Origin: Gigantopelta aegis | Lineage: Eukaryota > Mollusca > Gastropoda > Neomphalida > Peltospiridae | DNA length: 64,000 bases | Assembly: GCF_016097555.1 (NCBI RefSeq) | Contig: NC_054704.1 | Span: forward strand, 48,645,327 to 48,709,326 | Reading direction: 5' to 3' | Shown: piece after piece, positions 46,813 to 57,460 of the stretch | Position numbering within the stretch: the stretch's first letter is position 1 | Layout: each line of letters starts with the position of its first letter | Position numbers and translations under genes: made by a program | The notes under the pieces: generated by a model | What the model was told of the DNA's origin: nothing | What the model saw: the letters and a program-made list of their open reading frames with translations, nothing else | Database searches by the model: none

Positions 46813-48080
46813 GCGTGATGTTGCCACAGTAGGTGTCTGTGTAAAAACAATTCAGAAATCGCAATGCATTAAACTATTAATTAATTAGTAGTCTGTCAGA
46901 GAGTATCACCTATTTTTGATTACAGATTGCCTGTCAGACCATGGGAGCCGATCTCGTCGTTATCGATAGTCAATCTGAAAATGATTTCATAAGATCCGTC
47001 CTAGATGCTGGTGATCAGAATTGTAAGTATATACCTTAATCACTCATTCATTCATTCATTATTATCGAACTTATATCCATTTAAGCTCAATCATGCTTTC
47101 CTGGACCCCCGACCCCCCAAAAAAACCCCAAACAAAACAACCCCAACAACAACAACAAAAAACTATCTTTCCAGGACAGTAGGCTAGTGATTAGTGTGAT
47201 AGAAGTCGGTGCACTGACTTTAAATCGGGAGGCGAAGCCAGTACCTATCAGCCTTATGCAGATGACTTAACCACTAAACCACCGAGGCTGGTCTTAATCA
47301 CTTGCGGCATCTACGCTATGGGACGACGGGAAAATTGATAACGTGGTGAAAAAAAAGTGATTGTGTGTGTGGAGGGGGAGGGGGGGGGGGCATGGCCTTC
47401 ATATTACGTCTTACAGGGATTAAAAATAATCTAGTAGTATTATGTTTTCATAGTTATTTTTGATGAAAAACAGTAATGTCATCATACATGGATATCAGAT
47501 TTCACTGTAAATTATGTCTCAAATTAGAAGGCTGCCAATTCAAATTAGGTGGTTATTTTAAAGAGACTTCGCTTAAACGAAACTCTTTTTCCAATAAAAC
47601 TGATTACCAGTATAAAGATTGAAAGAGTGTATGTAACATGATAATACGAATCTTCCATTACCATATAAAAGACGATAGGGGCCTAACTGTATTTCTGCAC
47701 AAGACGGATTCCAAAACCGGTTAAGAAAATTGTGATGGTATATGCTAAAAACCTTTATACAGCTTCCTTAAATAAAAGGACCTCTGAATCAGCTCAGGGA
47801 TGTGCACACAACGATATTTAAAGCAAGGAACCATAAGTATTTACATAACGTTACCAAAGTTATTTAATCTGTACCGTATTTAAGATGCAAAACATAATCA
47901 GTGCAAACGTTCCATAGCCAATGAAATTCGACTGCTACCGGCTTATTGTAATATGCCTACATTTACGTATGTAAATAATTTCCTCTGATATATTATGGTA
48001 CATATGATTCAGGTGATTTTACTGAAACAGTTACTTGTTAAATTACTGTTCTATTTCCAGGTTGGTTTTGGACCAGATAA
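39684..48080 (+). CDS. Lectin gene 2: secreted F-type lectin + truncated C-type lectin
   Basis: Exons: non-coding about 39714-39757, signal peptide 43450-43504, F-lectin 44662-44877 and 45184-45429, CTLD 46610-46695 and 46926-47022, and a decayed CTLD exon 48061-48080. Phases agree throughout. The protein would be a signal peptide, a complete F-type lectin domain of about 155 residues, and the first half of a CTLD (ADCPKGF...DSCYLF...ACQTMGADLVVIDSQSENDF). The last exon reads C-W-F-W-T-R then stop. It resembles the gene 1 terminal exon loosely (CAAGxTxAAC shared), so the CTLD is cut short. The end of the second F-lectin exon sits in a minisatellite with many alternative donors. No full terminal CTLD exon was seen before 59 kb. 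Confidence 0.65.
40131..40515. mobile_element. Foldback MITE family P, full copy in gene 2 first intron
   Basis: AAAGGGACATTCCTGAG to CAGGAATGTCCCTTT, flanked by TTAA on both sides. A CGTACGTACG palindrome marks the centre. Confidence 0.82.
40584..41669. mobile_element. hAT-like element, about 1.1 kb
   Basis: Starts CAGTTGAAAATTAGCAG and ends TTAATTTTCAACCCTG, imperfect inverted repeats. Flanks are CCTATTTA (40576-40583) and CCTATTCC (41670-41677). It holds a TC-rich tract near 41380-41410 and a minus-strand frame (40952-41152) with no recognised domain. Partial copies of the left end are at 20292-20365, 35149-35190 and 35975-36105. Confidence 0.6.
42000..42622 (+). mobile_element. Tc1-like deletion derivative interrupted by a LINE 3' end
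   Basis: Same family as the element at 60250-61038: CTTGAATCTGGGACCTCGC start, QVRDRPRSDRPPVTTPRQD, then GGHTRY-type C-terminus near 42240-42268. It is shorter still. Near 42352 the sequence switches to a Nimb-type LINE 3' end and returns at about 42604 to the Tc1 terminus (CAATAACTTTTGCCTTT), so the LINE tail inserted into it. Confidence 0.65.
42352..42604 (+). mobile_element. RNase H LINE (Nimb/I-like) 3' end
   Basis: It contains the element's 3' untranslated region ending CACCCAATAGCCGATG ... TGCTGGGGTGTCGTTAAACA and an (ATTC)n tail. It is inserted in the Tc1 derivative. Confidence 0.7.
42830..42985 (+). mobile_element. LINE RNase H remnant
   Basis: A short decayed reading, SNEKVDAGATSAVD then PHVK, matches the GTEKADSAAKSALDLPHA stretch of the RNase H domain at 17900-17950. 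Badly decayed. Confidence 0.4.
43450..43504 (+). CDS. Gene 2 exon 2: signal peptide
   Basis: The 55-nt exon between TTTCAG and GTAAGT encodes MKLFWVTLLIIVAVGTAY plus the first base of a glycine codon. It is a clear hydrophobic signal peptide and is aligned in length and phase with genes 1 and 3. Confidence 0.85.
44662..44877 (+). CDS. Gene 2 exon 3: F-type lectin domain, first half
   Basis: The 216-nt exon encodes ANVAQGANARQSSTW, then YTADQAVDGNTGK, DTCTHTNC and PHWTVCLGEKHTINS, ending VTIHNPDKA. Acceptor ATTCTAG, donor GTACGC. It is the closest of the three to the family pattern. The paired CTHT...C and WxVxL residues are present. Confidence 0.88.
44915..45040 (+). repeat. Three 42-bp tandem units in gene 2 intron
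   Basis: GAATTATTACAAATTTCATG repeats with period 42 (starts 44915, 44957, 44999). Confidence 0.85.
45184..45429 (+). CDS. Gene 2 exon 4: F-type lectin domain, second half, with amplified 3' end
   Basis: Acceptor TTTTAG. The first donor GTAAGT is at 45430 (exon 246 nt). It encodes GRLKNIKIEVFETDP, CATIGSTPV, TCPINTRGQYIRISKT and CDALLLCEVDVDGTPY. If the first donor is skipped, the frame stays open through the next two 66-bp units and into a third. Each adds a 22-residue repeat (core LLCEVDVDGTPYGKFNNK), so longer isoforms are possible. The donor chosen cannot be told from the sequence. Confidence 0.8.
45364..46200 (+). repeat. Exon-boundary minisatellite: 61-67 bp units, each with a splice donor
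   Basis: About 13 tandem units span the end of F-lectin exon 4 and the start of its intron. GT of the donor motif ATATGGTAAGTTTAAT occurs at 45430, 45496, 45562, 45629, 45690, 45756, 45822, 45889, 45950, 46016 and 46082. A twelfth has GT changed to AT (46148). Steps are 66, 66, 67, 61, 66, 66, 67, 61, 66, 66, 66. The four steps summing to 260 bp repeat, so 45431-45690 and 45691-45950 form a higher-order duplication. Most units are 22 codons long. Confidence 0.93.
46290..46545 (-). repeat. Inverted copy of the 24.08-24.31 kb repeat
   Basis: Reverse complement of the start of segment A2 (for example TTTGAAATCGTCAAACGCAC here against its complement near 24270-24290). It sits just upstream of the gene 2 CTLD exons. 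Confidence 0.7.
46610..46695 (+). CDS. Gene 2 exon 5: C-type lectin domain, start
   Basis: The 86-nt exon between TTTTTCAG and GTATAG, entered in phase 1, reads ADCPKGFQRNQDSCYLFADD then SVESWFEAR. C-P-x-G-F/W...SCY-x-F...W-x-E-A is the standard opening of a CTLD. Confidence 0.8.
46926..47022 (+). CDS. Gene 2 exon 6: C-type lectin domain, middle
   Basis: The 97-nt exon between TTACAG and GTAAGT reads IACQTMGADLVVIDSQSEND then FIRSVLDAGDQN. A-C-Q-x-M-G-A-x-L-x-x-I-x-S-x-x-E-N-x-F-I is the canonical CTLD helix-2 segment. Confidence 0.82.
48061..48080 (+). pseudogene. Gene 2 exon 7: decayed C-type lectin exon
   Basis: A good acceptor (CTATTTCCAG) ends at 48060 and phase 1 is kept, but the frame reads C-W-F-W-T-R and stops at 48078. 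Short nucleotide similarity to the start of the gene 1 terminal exon continues past the stop, which points to a decayed exon rather than a natural end. No AATAAA follows closely. Confidence 0.5.
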
Positions 48081-49263
48081 CCAAGATAAACAATTCTTTT
48101 AAAAGTATACCCTGCTATATATTATAATATTTTTAATATATGACATATCAAACTTGTTTACATTTTGGGTCCGTATGCTAAAGTTTATTGAAGGGACCGA
48201 CATGTGTTTTCAGACCTAGCAAGACTTCTGTTTGTTCCCATAAATGTACGTGACAGGATGAGCAGGGGGACAACTGCCAACCTTTTGCTGTAAAAATAAT
48301 CCTCAAATTCGGGCAAACACAATAGAGATATTCGGGCAGAATTAACTAGCCTTTGGCCGTTGGAAAATGTTTTAAAATTTTCACCTTCAAATTTATTTTA
48401 GACAAAAATCGATATTGAAATATAAAACATTACTATGTCGAGAAACGCATGGGTTATAGAAATAGTCATATTCTAAGCAAGAAAATATAAGTGAATTTTA
48501 ATTTTAATAATGCATTAATATTTTATTTGTCGAGAACGTTTTAAACGGCTACATATTTAGGATATAGTCCAATCCCTTTAATACAAACTTGTATAGAATA
48601 TTACTCTGGCATAAATGCATGAAAATATATACTCTTAAAGTATATTATAGACATTAGTTAAAATAAAATCAATATTTAATTTCAGAAATTATGCCAAAAT
48701 ATCATGTTCCTTGCAAGGTGTAAATTAGATTAAATTGGGATTTTTATTTTAAAATCTGTTATTTTTTAACTTTCTTCTGTGGAAATCCCCCATCCAAAAT
48801 GTTACCATTTTTATATTAACCAATACAGATTACACATATTCTTGCTTATGTAGTGAAAGCATGCCCACCTACTTAGTTTTGAAAACCAAGATGGCCGTCA
48901 GCAAACTCCCCTGAAATGTTGCTATAATGTTTTGGTTTTATTGTATTATTCTTTAGTGTTTGTAAAAGGTATCCAAATAGGTAGGGGGTCTTCTAATAAT
49001 CTTGTATAAATAAAACATTATTTCATAACGCAATTGGTCTAACTGAAAAAAACAGGTGTTGTTGTTTTTTTGCTTGGGGTGGTGTTTTTGTCCCAGGCCT
49101 GGGGTAAAAGGCCCCATTACAAGATATTATTCTTTAATAAATATGAGTGTTTTATTATATTGTTTTAATATCACAAATTCGATTCCTCTGTGCATCAATT
49201 ATATTTATTGCTCAAAACGGGGAAAAGTTGCTAAATGTGGTATGAAATATATATTTTCCTTAA

Positions 49264-49304
<41 letters not shown>

Positions 49305-50167
49305 TTATACCCAACTCTACCCTTCGTCTTACATGGGTTAAAGACAATCTAGTAGTAGTATATGTTTTGATAGTTGTTATGTTTGTAAATATTAAGAATA
49401 TGTTGTCATATTATGTCATGTCGTTACTAAATGTTTGACATTTAATAGCCGATTTAATAAATCAATGTAATCTAGTGGTGTCGTTAAACAAAAACAAACT
49501 TACTTTTAATGTCATGTCATTCAAACAGTCAAATAATAAGGGACCAGACTGGCCAGTTGTTTGTTTCGTTTTTGTTTTGTTTGGGGGGTGGGGTGTTGTT
49601 GAGTTTGTGTGTGTCTGCCCCCCCCCCCCCCCCCCCCCCCCATCCCGTCTACCTCAATTTACCAATAATTATATTTCGTCTATTGGTGGACCTAATAAGA
49701 ACTAACTCGAGTCACTGTTTGTTGTTGTTGTGTGTGTTTTTTTTTAGGGGGGTGCTTTTGTTCCTTTCTCCTCTAAATATTTTATTATCCCCAGAAACTA
49801 GAGCAAAGTCTATAGCTGGGGCCTTGAATTATGTTTAACTTTGAATATATAGTACATATACATTTAACAAATGTTATACACGTTACTACCCTAATACACG
49901 TATGTTTACATAATGAACTACTTTAAGTATGATATGGTCAATTAAAAGAATAAATCGAAAACTGAAAAAAGAAGAGGGTATATATTGCTGTCCTCGTTGC
50001 AGTACTTGTTCCAATTACTTTAGATTGGCAGTATTTTAGGTTATCTTCCATCCATAAGTCAAACTGTCATGATTAAACGATTGAATGCTTATTTGTTATA
50101 TAATGCCTTTCGTGTCTTGCTTTGAAACACACTCAGACACACACATTCCACTAGAAACGACTCTGAT
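48081..50167. other. Intergenic, low-complexity runs only
   Basis: Poly-G and poly-C runs and short frames, with no domain recognised. 48290-48350 has CAAATTCGGGCAAAC motifs like 19020-19060, a weak repeat. Confidence 0.5.
49263..49302. repeat. Poly-G run of 40
   Basis: The longest of many G or C runs (also near 15349, 18071, 18812, 19150, 28322, 31817, 32931, 33663, 34009, 49619, 54987 and 55209). Confidence 0.95.
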
Positions 50168-50418
50168 AATGCAATCTAATTAAAATTTGCTCCACTATTA
50201 CATGTGGATCTAACACCAGCCAGTTGGAGCTCATGTCCACCAATCAAAACCTTACTTACAGAATCCTGCCAGTGATTTAAAAATAATTTGAAAACATTCC
50301 GAATTATCGTGAGGGTATACGACATGTTTCGTGTGAATTACGAATGCCTTAAAACATGTTTTATTTTATAAAATAAATAATTTGTAATGTAAAACTGAAG
50401 ACTGCTTTAGTTTTTTGG
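50168..50418. repeat. Copy of the 27225-27835 repeat, cut by the gap
   Basis: Shares CAATCTAATTAAAATTTGCT and following bases with 27225 on; the distal half runs into the N gap. Confidence 0.6.
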
Positions 50419-50435
50419 GTTTTTTTTTTATAAAT

Positions 50436-50635
50436 NNNNNNNNNNNNNNNNNNNNNNNNNNNNNNNNNNNNNNNNNNNNNNNNNNNNNNNNNNNNNNNNN
50501 NNNNNNNNNNNNNNNNNNNNNNNNNNNNNNNNNNNNNNNNNNNNNNNNNNNNNNNNNNNNNNNNNNNNNNNNNNNNNNNNNNNNNNNNNNNNNNNNNNNN
50601 NNNNNNNNNNNNNNNNNNNNNNNNNNNNNNNNNNN
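50436..50635. other. Assembly gap (200 N)
   Basis: A run of exactly 200 N: a fixed-size scaffold gap of unknown true length. It lies between genes 2 and 3, so exons could be hidden there. Confidence 0.98.
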
Positions 50636-50794
50636 TACATTACTCAGCTCAAATATACATTAACCAACATGTATGTAATGTAATGTACCACATTAAAGGA
50701 AAAGTACCCTTGGTGGATGATATCCATGTACCCTTGGTAGTTAAGTATGATAAAATCCACGTTTTTGAAATTTTAAGAGTGTCCTTTTCTGATT

Positions 50795-51070
50795 GATTGA
50801 TTTCAACTTATTTTCGTGCTTATATCCAATTAAGGTTCAAGCACGCTGTCCTGGGCACACACCTCAGCTATCTGGGCTGTCTGTCCAGGACAGTGGGTTA
50901 GTTGTTAGTTGGTTAGAGGTTAGTGAGAGAGAAGAGGGTGTAGTGGCCTTACACCTACTCACTGAGCCCTTAAGAACTCGCTCTGGGTAGGAGCCGGTAC
51001 CGGGCTGCGAACCCTGTACCTACCAGCCTGTAGTCCGATGGCTTAACCACTGCGCCACCGAGGCCGGTTC
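50795..51070 (-). mobile_element. SINE-C, full length, minus strand
   Basis: On the minus strand: CCGGCCTCGGTGGCGCAGTG head, TGGTTAAGCC A box, AGGGTTCGCAGCCC B box, then the body to CTTGAACCTTAATTGGATAT. Confidence 0.85.
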
Positions 51071-51135
51071 CTTTTCTGAAAACCACTCCTGACATGGATA
51101 GTAAATATACAGTAAGATTATTGACATCTTGTTAC

Positions 51136-51166
<31 letters not shown>

Positions 51167-51580
51167 CACACATGAAAAGTACATCTACCCTGATCAGTTA
51201 AATAATAGATTAAGCCATCACATTCATATTGAATTGTCATGTCTACATGAGAAATATACATTAGCCAACATATGTGTAATGTAATATGACATATTAAAGG
51301 AAAAACTACCCTCGGTCGATGATATCCATGTACCCTCGGTAGTTAAGTACCATAAAATCCACCCTTTTGAAATGTTACGTGTCTATATTTCTGAAAACTA
51401 CCACTGACATCGGTAGTAAACATACAGTAAGATTATTCACATCTACTTAAAAAATAATAATATAATTTTAATGGAAATGTAAATGCACATATGTAATAAA
51501 ATGGAAATCTACCCTGATCAGTTAGATAGTTGATGAATAATTCATATTCATTTTTAATTTTCAGTGTCTACATAAATTGG

Positions 51581-51845
51581 AGGGGCCGGACGTAGCCCAC
51601 TGGTAAAGCATGGTCGGTCTAGGATCGATCCATTTTTATTGGACCCTTGTGCTATTTCTTATTACAGCCAGTGCACCACAACTGGTACATGTATATCAAA
51701 AGCCGTGGTATGGTGCATATAAAAGATTACCTGCTACTAATGAAAAAATATAGTGGGTTTCCTCTCTAAGACTATATGTCAGAATTACCAAATGTTTGAT
51801 ATCCAATGAATCAATGTGCTCTAGTGGTGTCGTTAAACAAAAACA
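51581..51845 (+). mobile_element. SINE-A, + strand
   Basis: GGGGCCGGACGTAGCCCACT head to GGTGTCGTTAAACAAAAACA. Confidence 0.82.
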
Positions 51846-51884
51846 ACCAGTGTTTACTAATACATATGTATTTCACACACGTAC

Positions 51885-52162
51885 ACATTTATTTCAACTT
51901 ATTCCCTTGCTTATATCCAATTAAGGTTCAAGCACGCTGTCTTGGGCACATACCTCAGCTATCTGGGCTGTTTGTCCAGGACAGTGGGTTAGTTGTTAGT
52001 TGGTTAGTGGTTAGGGAGAGAGAAGAGGGTGTAGTAGCCTTACATCTATGCATTGAGTCCTTAAGAACTTGCTCTGGGTTGGAGCCGGTACGGGGTTGCG
52101 AACCCTGTACCTACCAGCCTGTAGTCCGATGGCTTAACCACTGCGCCACCGAGGTCGGTTAC
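51885..52162 (-). mobile_element. SINE-C, full length, minus strand
   Basis: Second full copy about 1.1 kb downstream in the same orientation. A degenerate one is at 47060-47295 and a bare head fragment at 46207-46245 at the end of the gene 2 minisatellite. Confidence 0.85.
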
Positions 52163-52189
52163 ACACACAAACTCACACTCACACACAGA

Positions 52190-52275
52190 ACACACGCACG
52201 TATGTATGTGTGTTTTTGTGTATGTATGTATGTATGTATGTATGTATGTATGTATACATGTATACATGTATGTAT
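52190..52275. repeat. (TATG)n microsatellite
   Basis: ATGT/TATG repeats right after the head of a SINE-C, with ACAC before it. Confidence 0.9.
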
Positions 52276-52796
52276 ATGTATATTAAAGGTAAATGAACCT
52301 TCAGTGGTACTTTATTCAAATTTATTTAATAAAAATCATATTTAAAAAAATAAAGAAACAGAAATCTACTCTGATCACTGAGATAATTGATTAATTTTGT
52401 GTTTACAAAAGTAGATTTTTACTTTGAGGAAATAGACATTAGCCAAGAAGTGTGTAATTTGTTAACTACATCAGTGGATGACTTCATGTGTACTTGGTAG
52501 TGAGATAATGTATTTATAATGCAACCTACTGAAATCTTAAATTTATAATTTTCCAAAAACCTACCGTAACTACTGTTGTGTCGGTTTGACCTGTACTCAT
52601 TTATACAGTAATTATTTTAAATTATATATTCTGTAGTTGTTGAATGATTTTTGTTGTTGTTGTTGTTTGTTTATTTGTTTATAAAATTAAGTTGTACGCA
52701 CGTGCATTACAATTTTGACGTTTAGATAACCGTAACCACTGGTGTAAAATTCATCAAAATATCGGCGGGATTATCCCATAGAAGAAAAAAGAAAGA

Positions 52797-53185
52797 AAGA
52801 AAGAAATGTTTTATTTAACGACGCACTTAACACATTTTATTTACGGTTATATGGCGTCAGACATATGGTTACGGACCACACAGATTTTGAGAGGAAACCC
52901 GCTGTCGCCACTACATGGGCTACTCTTTCCGATTGGCAGCAAGGGATCTTTTATTTGCGCTTCCCACAGGCAGGATAGCACAAACCGTGGCCTTTGTTGA
53001 ACGAGTTATGGATCACTGGTCGGTGCAAGTGGTTTACATCTACCCATTTAGCCTTGCGGAGCACTCACTCAGGGTTTGGAGTCGGTATCTGGATTAAAAA
53101 TCCCATGCCTCGACTGGGATCCGAACCCAGTACCTACCAGTCTGTAGACCGATGGCCTAACCACGACGCCACCGAGGCCGGTACC
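52797..53185 (-). mobile_element. SINE-B, full length, minus strand
   Basis: Same composite as 20391-20755, with a better preserved head (CCGGCCTCGGTGGCGTCGTG on the minus strand) and an (AAAG)n-type end at 52790-52806. Confidence 0.88.
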
Positions 53186-53949
53186 CACAGAAGAAGAGTA
53201 GGAAAACAACAAACAAAGACATTGATATACGCTACGTAACATCCAATTACACAATTTATTAACCACATTGTATATTATTAAATACTTGTTACATTAATAT
53301 CTACAGTTAGAATAATTTATATATACACACCAGAACATTACTCGATGTCGTAAAATCTCGATGTCGATCAACCGTTTGCTCATGAATATTCAGTAGACTC
53401 TCACTGGCTGACGACTCTCAGTGTCTACGATTTAGTCTCTCCCATTTTAGAAGGACAGTCCAAAAATAAATAAGAGAAAGAAGAGAGGATCGGACTATTT
53501 AATAATATTAAAAATATATATATATATATATAAAATAATAATTTCGACAAACTTTTGAACGAAGGTCTAAAAGTTTAAAGTCCGATCTATATGTCCACGT
53601 TAGTGGCCTCGTTAAAGGTAGGGTCAACTCAAACAAGAGCCTTATGTGTTGGAAAGATGCATACCCGGACCACCGACACATACTGACACTTTAGCAAATA
53701 AAAAACGCGTAATTTTAGAGTTAATAAAAAGACATGATTATTCATGCTAACTGGGGGCAGCCATTTTGTTTCGTTTTTGTGACGTCCGGTGGGATTCCAG
53801 CGTTCAATCAGTTGCAATAGCCGCATACATTCCAGTAGAAAACTTCACTTCGCTGACAAAAACAATAAAAGTGAAGGATCCCCAAGTCGAGCCGCGAAAG
53901 CACGTGCAGTGTGCACAAACACGTCTTACCGCGACGAGCTCAGACTGGG

Positions 53950-54150
53950 AATGACATAGGAAGCGCAGTAGAGCGCACAAGGACGCAACAGAGGCGCAAA
54001 GGCGCGCATGAGAGCGCTCAAGGATGCAGTAGAGGCGCATAGGAGCGCAAAAGAGCGGCGCAAAAGAGCGGAAAAGAACGCAAAAGAGCGCACGGCGCAA
54101 AAGGACGCAAAAGGGCGCACGGTGCAAAAGGATGCACGGTGCATAGGAGC
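53950..54150 (+). repeat. Degenerate GCGCAAAAGAGC minisatellite
   Basis: Short irregular units with GAGCGCA, GGCGCAAA and GGATGC variants, strongly purine-biased and GC-richer than its surroundings. Confidence 0.7.
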
Positions 54151-54620
54151 GCAGTGAGAATACAAGTAAAAGGAATTTTAGCAAACTACCTAATAGATAG
54201 TGATACTTAGTGATGAATCCCAAGACGTCTATGTGACGTTTGCGATCCTGTACGCTACATCATTTTGGTGACACTGTGAGCAGACCAGATAGGAAGTACA
54301 GAAATAGGGACTTCTGACTATTGGGTTGGATGCTGATGTTCACAATATAGATGTACCTAGGGAGTTACAGACCGCTACCGTTCCTTTTCCTGCTGATTAT
54401 CCTTGGACGGGAGTGCTTGGTTCTGCTGTACTTCTGATTAAGACGAGGACTTGTAGTTCGTCTACCGGAGACACACGAGCTAAAGCAGTAAAGGGCTCAC
54501 TACCCGAAGAAACCACAACGTGTTTCTCCCCGTAAGTTCCCCGATAGGAACACTATTCTTCACATTTTCCAGACCAGCGGTGCTAACTGAAACTCCAGAC
54601 CGACTACTTAACCCCCGGAC

Positions 54621-54774
54621 CAGGCCCTGTGCTTATAAACCTTAAAGTCTAGACTTTAATAAAGTCCAGACTTTAACGTCATGACAACGCCATTCAAATA
54701 GAATTACGTTAAAGTCTGGACTGTATTAAAGTCTAGACTTTAAGTTTTATAAGCACGGGCCCAGGACTCGACCA
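54621..54774. mobile_element. Near-perfect foldback MITE, about 150 bp
   Basis: Arms GCTTATAAACCTTAAAGTCT and its complement (ending TTTAAGTTTTATAAGC) enclose further paired AAAGTCTAGACTTTA blocks, so almost the whole unit folds into one hairpin. The ends look like GGCCCTGTGC and GCACGGGCC. Confidence 0.65.
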
Positions 54775-54947
54775 GTGTGTACCTGACCCGTGTATAGTAC
54801 CTGTAGATGAAGACAGTTATTAGAGTTACTTCCGTTTGTAGATTAAAGTGTCAGCGTACACTTCCGTGTACGTTACTGATGTTGTTTGCTACAACATGCA
54901 CTTTTTCAGTTTTCTCAACTGTTTCTTTAGAGACCATGCATTAATTA

Positions 54948-55252
54948 CTGGGGTGGATCTAGAGGGGGGTGTCCAAGGTGTCCGGACACCCCCCCCCCCC
55001 CCCCTCAAATTTGAGAAGTGCCCCTTTTATTTAGGATTTTTAGGGGTTTTTTTACAAATTTATTTATTCTGTCAATGTATAGAACACTGTAGAATACGTC
55101 TGTCAGCGTCCCTGTTGTAGCACTATTATATTATGGTCCATGTGAACCGTGTGTAAATTTTTCAATAGTGCCTTTTCATAATGTTATGGTGCCCTTTTTT
55201 GTTTTGGACCCCCCCCCCCCCCCCCCCATCAGAAAAGCTGGATCCGCCCCAG
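54948..55252. mobile_element. MITE with CTGGGGTGGATC ends and C-runs
   Basis: Starts CTGGGGTGGATCTAG and ends CTGGATCCGCCCCAG, inverted repeats. Both flanks are AATTA (54943-54947 and 55253-55257). It contains two poly-C runs of 18 or more. No coding. Confidence 0.6.
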
Positions 55253-55257
55253 AATTA

Positions 55258-57460
55258 TGCACGTATTTGTCATTGGTGTTACCTGTTCATTGGTCTTATC
55301 AGGTACCGAGTAAGATGCCGTTTTCCTCTCTTTGCATATTTTTGAAGATGATTTGCAAATTAAAGGGACTTGTGCAGCATCATAGTTGCATAATGACACT
55401 TTGGGTAAATGTTTTGCTGGAATGTAAAGAGTATATCTTCAACGTCCCTGACTGCGTTATGCTTGGTTCGCGCAATTAACATCCGATTTGTTGTCGTCTG
55501 CTTGTCGTTCATTTGTGAGGTTTTTCTTCACAGTTAGTGAAGATTTCCATTAACAATAAAGTTCAGACAAGTAAGTATCTAAATACAAAACTTTACAAAC
55601 CCCTAAAATCCGGAAAGCATTATAGAAACTTAAAGAAAATTCTCTTCTTAACCGTTTAAGGAGTTTTAGACTATTAACTACTCAGTTGCCCCCCAAAACA
55701 GAAAATCCTAGCACGGCCCGGTAAAACCATTAAGCTTAGGCTGCTATAGTCCGTCCCATATCCTTCTACAATTTAAATGGGGTTTTTTGTTGTTGTTTTT
55801 TTTGTTGCTGTTTTTTGTTTGTTTGTTAATAATTCCAGTTTGGTTTGATGTAAGAAGACAAGTAAAAGTGTTTTGGAAATAAAAAATAAATACTATTTTT
55901 CTGTCCAGTTTATAAAACAATCGGCTCAGAAATAAATAGCATGTAGTAAATTTCATAGTATGAAAAAAGGCGTTCCCTGTGAAACCGTTGGTAAAACCTG
56001 GACCGGACCGGAACGCTGGACAAACTGATTTTTTCCTTTTAAAATTAAACAAAGTGTTCGTCCATTGTGCATAGTTCAGAAATATATATTTTATCATGTA
56101 GTTATTTTAAAAAATTTAAAATGTCGAACGGTGCATGCGCAAAATTGTTATTTTTCCAAATGCTAAACGCAGTTAGAAACTACTAACCTTTCCTGTTGAA
56201 GTTAAAATCATACCGAAAATGTATTACCAAGTTGTAGTCAAATACATTACGTATGTTTTCATTTCCAATAAAGGCTATTTATATTTTATTTTTAAAAATA
56301 CTGAATATCCTGCATTAAAATTGCTTTTTATGTAAAAAGAAATAGTTAACTCTTTTGAATAATGACGCAGTTGTTATGATTTATTTCTTGAATAGTGACA
56401 TAATTTGTTTGATTTGCTGTATAGTGTATGTACTGAAAACATTAGAATGACAGAGCACGTATTTATAAGGCGTCCTCCTTTTCTGAAAATATTTGGAACA
56501 TTTAACTTAGAGTTTTGTTGCGCTTGCGTAAAAGCAAAAGTAGGAGTACAACATTTTACTGTTATTGGGAATACAAGTATACAGTAAAATAGATTTTGAG
56601 CCTTAATATAAACACGAAAATAACTACATTAATTAATGAATGAATAAATCTTTAATTTAATATTTAAACAAAATTAGAATTCTGTATCTTAATTTAGTAT
56701 ATATTTTTAAAATGTCTGACTGGTCATATCTTATCAATACAGAAACACACAATTAGGCTAAAGATTAAAAAACAAACATTTACGGAAATATTAATTACAT
56801 AATTTTGCTAACAAGTAGTGTAGTGGTAGTCTCAAGAATAATAGTATTTCCAGGATACGGTCTTGAATGTCATTGGTGTTACACATTGTCATTGGTGTTA
56901 CTTGTTTTGTCAATGATGTTACGCAAGAATATTTTAGCTGTCATTTCTCAAGAAACTTTATTTTTGAAATTTAAATTGTTTATATAGGAAAGCATACCTT
57001 CTACTTTTATGACTTTGATGAAATTTATTTTGAAGGACTCCATATTTTTAAATAATTAAAACTGCCACAGTGTATAATTTAAGTCACATACAGAATATCC
57101 GTGTGGAAATGCACAATTACACCCTTGGATAGTTTTTGATTCTAAAGTTATTCCATATATGTTATTAGGAACACCCAAATAGCACATCCATGTGCTCTTG
57201 ATCACTATAAACCAATTGGATCACACTGCTGAACTACCCCCACTTGTCCGGTAACACCAATGACATAATGAACTTGTTCATAGAGTAACATGTGTCTGCA
57301 CGTGCAGACCGATTACAGTTCTGCGTGGCCAGATATAATTTTATATTTCTTTATGCATCTAGTTTCCAAAAGTTAACAATAAATATTTATATCTTTTAAT
57401 TGTTTTATCTTGAATTTGTATTTTTGAAAAGTGACGTTTTCTGTACAATGACCCATATAT
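55258..57460. other. No gene seen
   Basis: AT-rich. An inverted relative of 1690-1860 lies at 55465-55605. The short frames (for example 55744-56097 on the minus strand) are T/K-rich and match nothing I recognise. Confidence 0.5.

Noticed and set aside
50415-50663. Frames through the X stretch
   Set aside because: They cross the N gap and have no content.
52190-52280. TATG array considered as a CRISPR-like repeat
   Set aside because: Simple tetranucleotide repeat in animal DNA with no spacers.
54326-54535. Small frame MDADVHNIDVPRELQ... as a real gene
   Set aside because: No domain recognised, no clear splice sites or promoter; kept only as an unknown frame inside the 4.1-kb segment.
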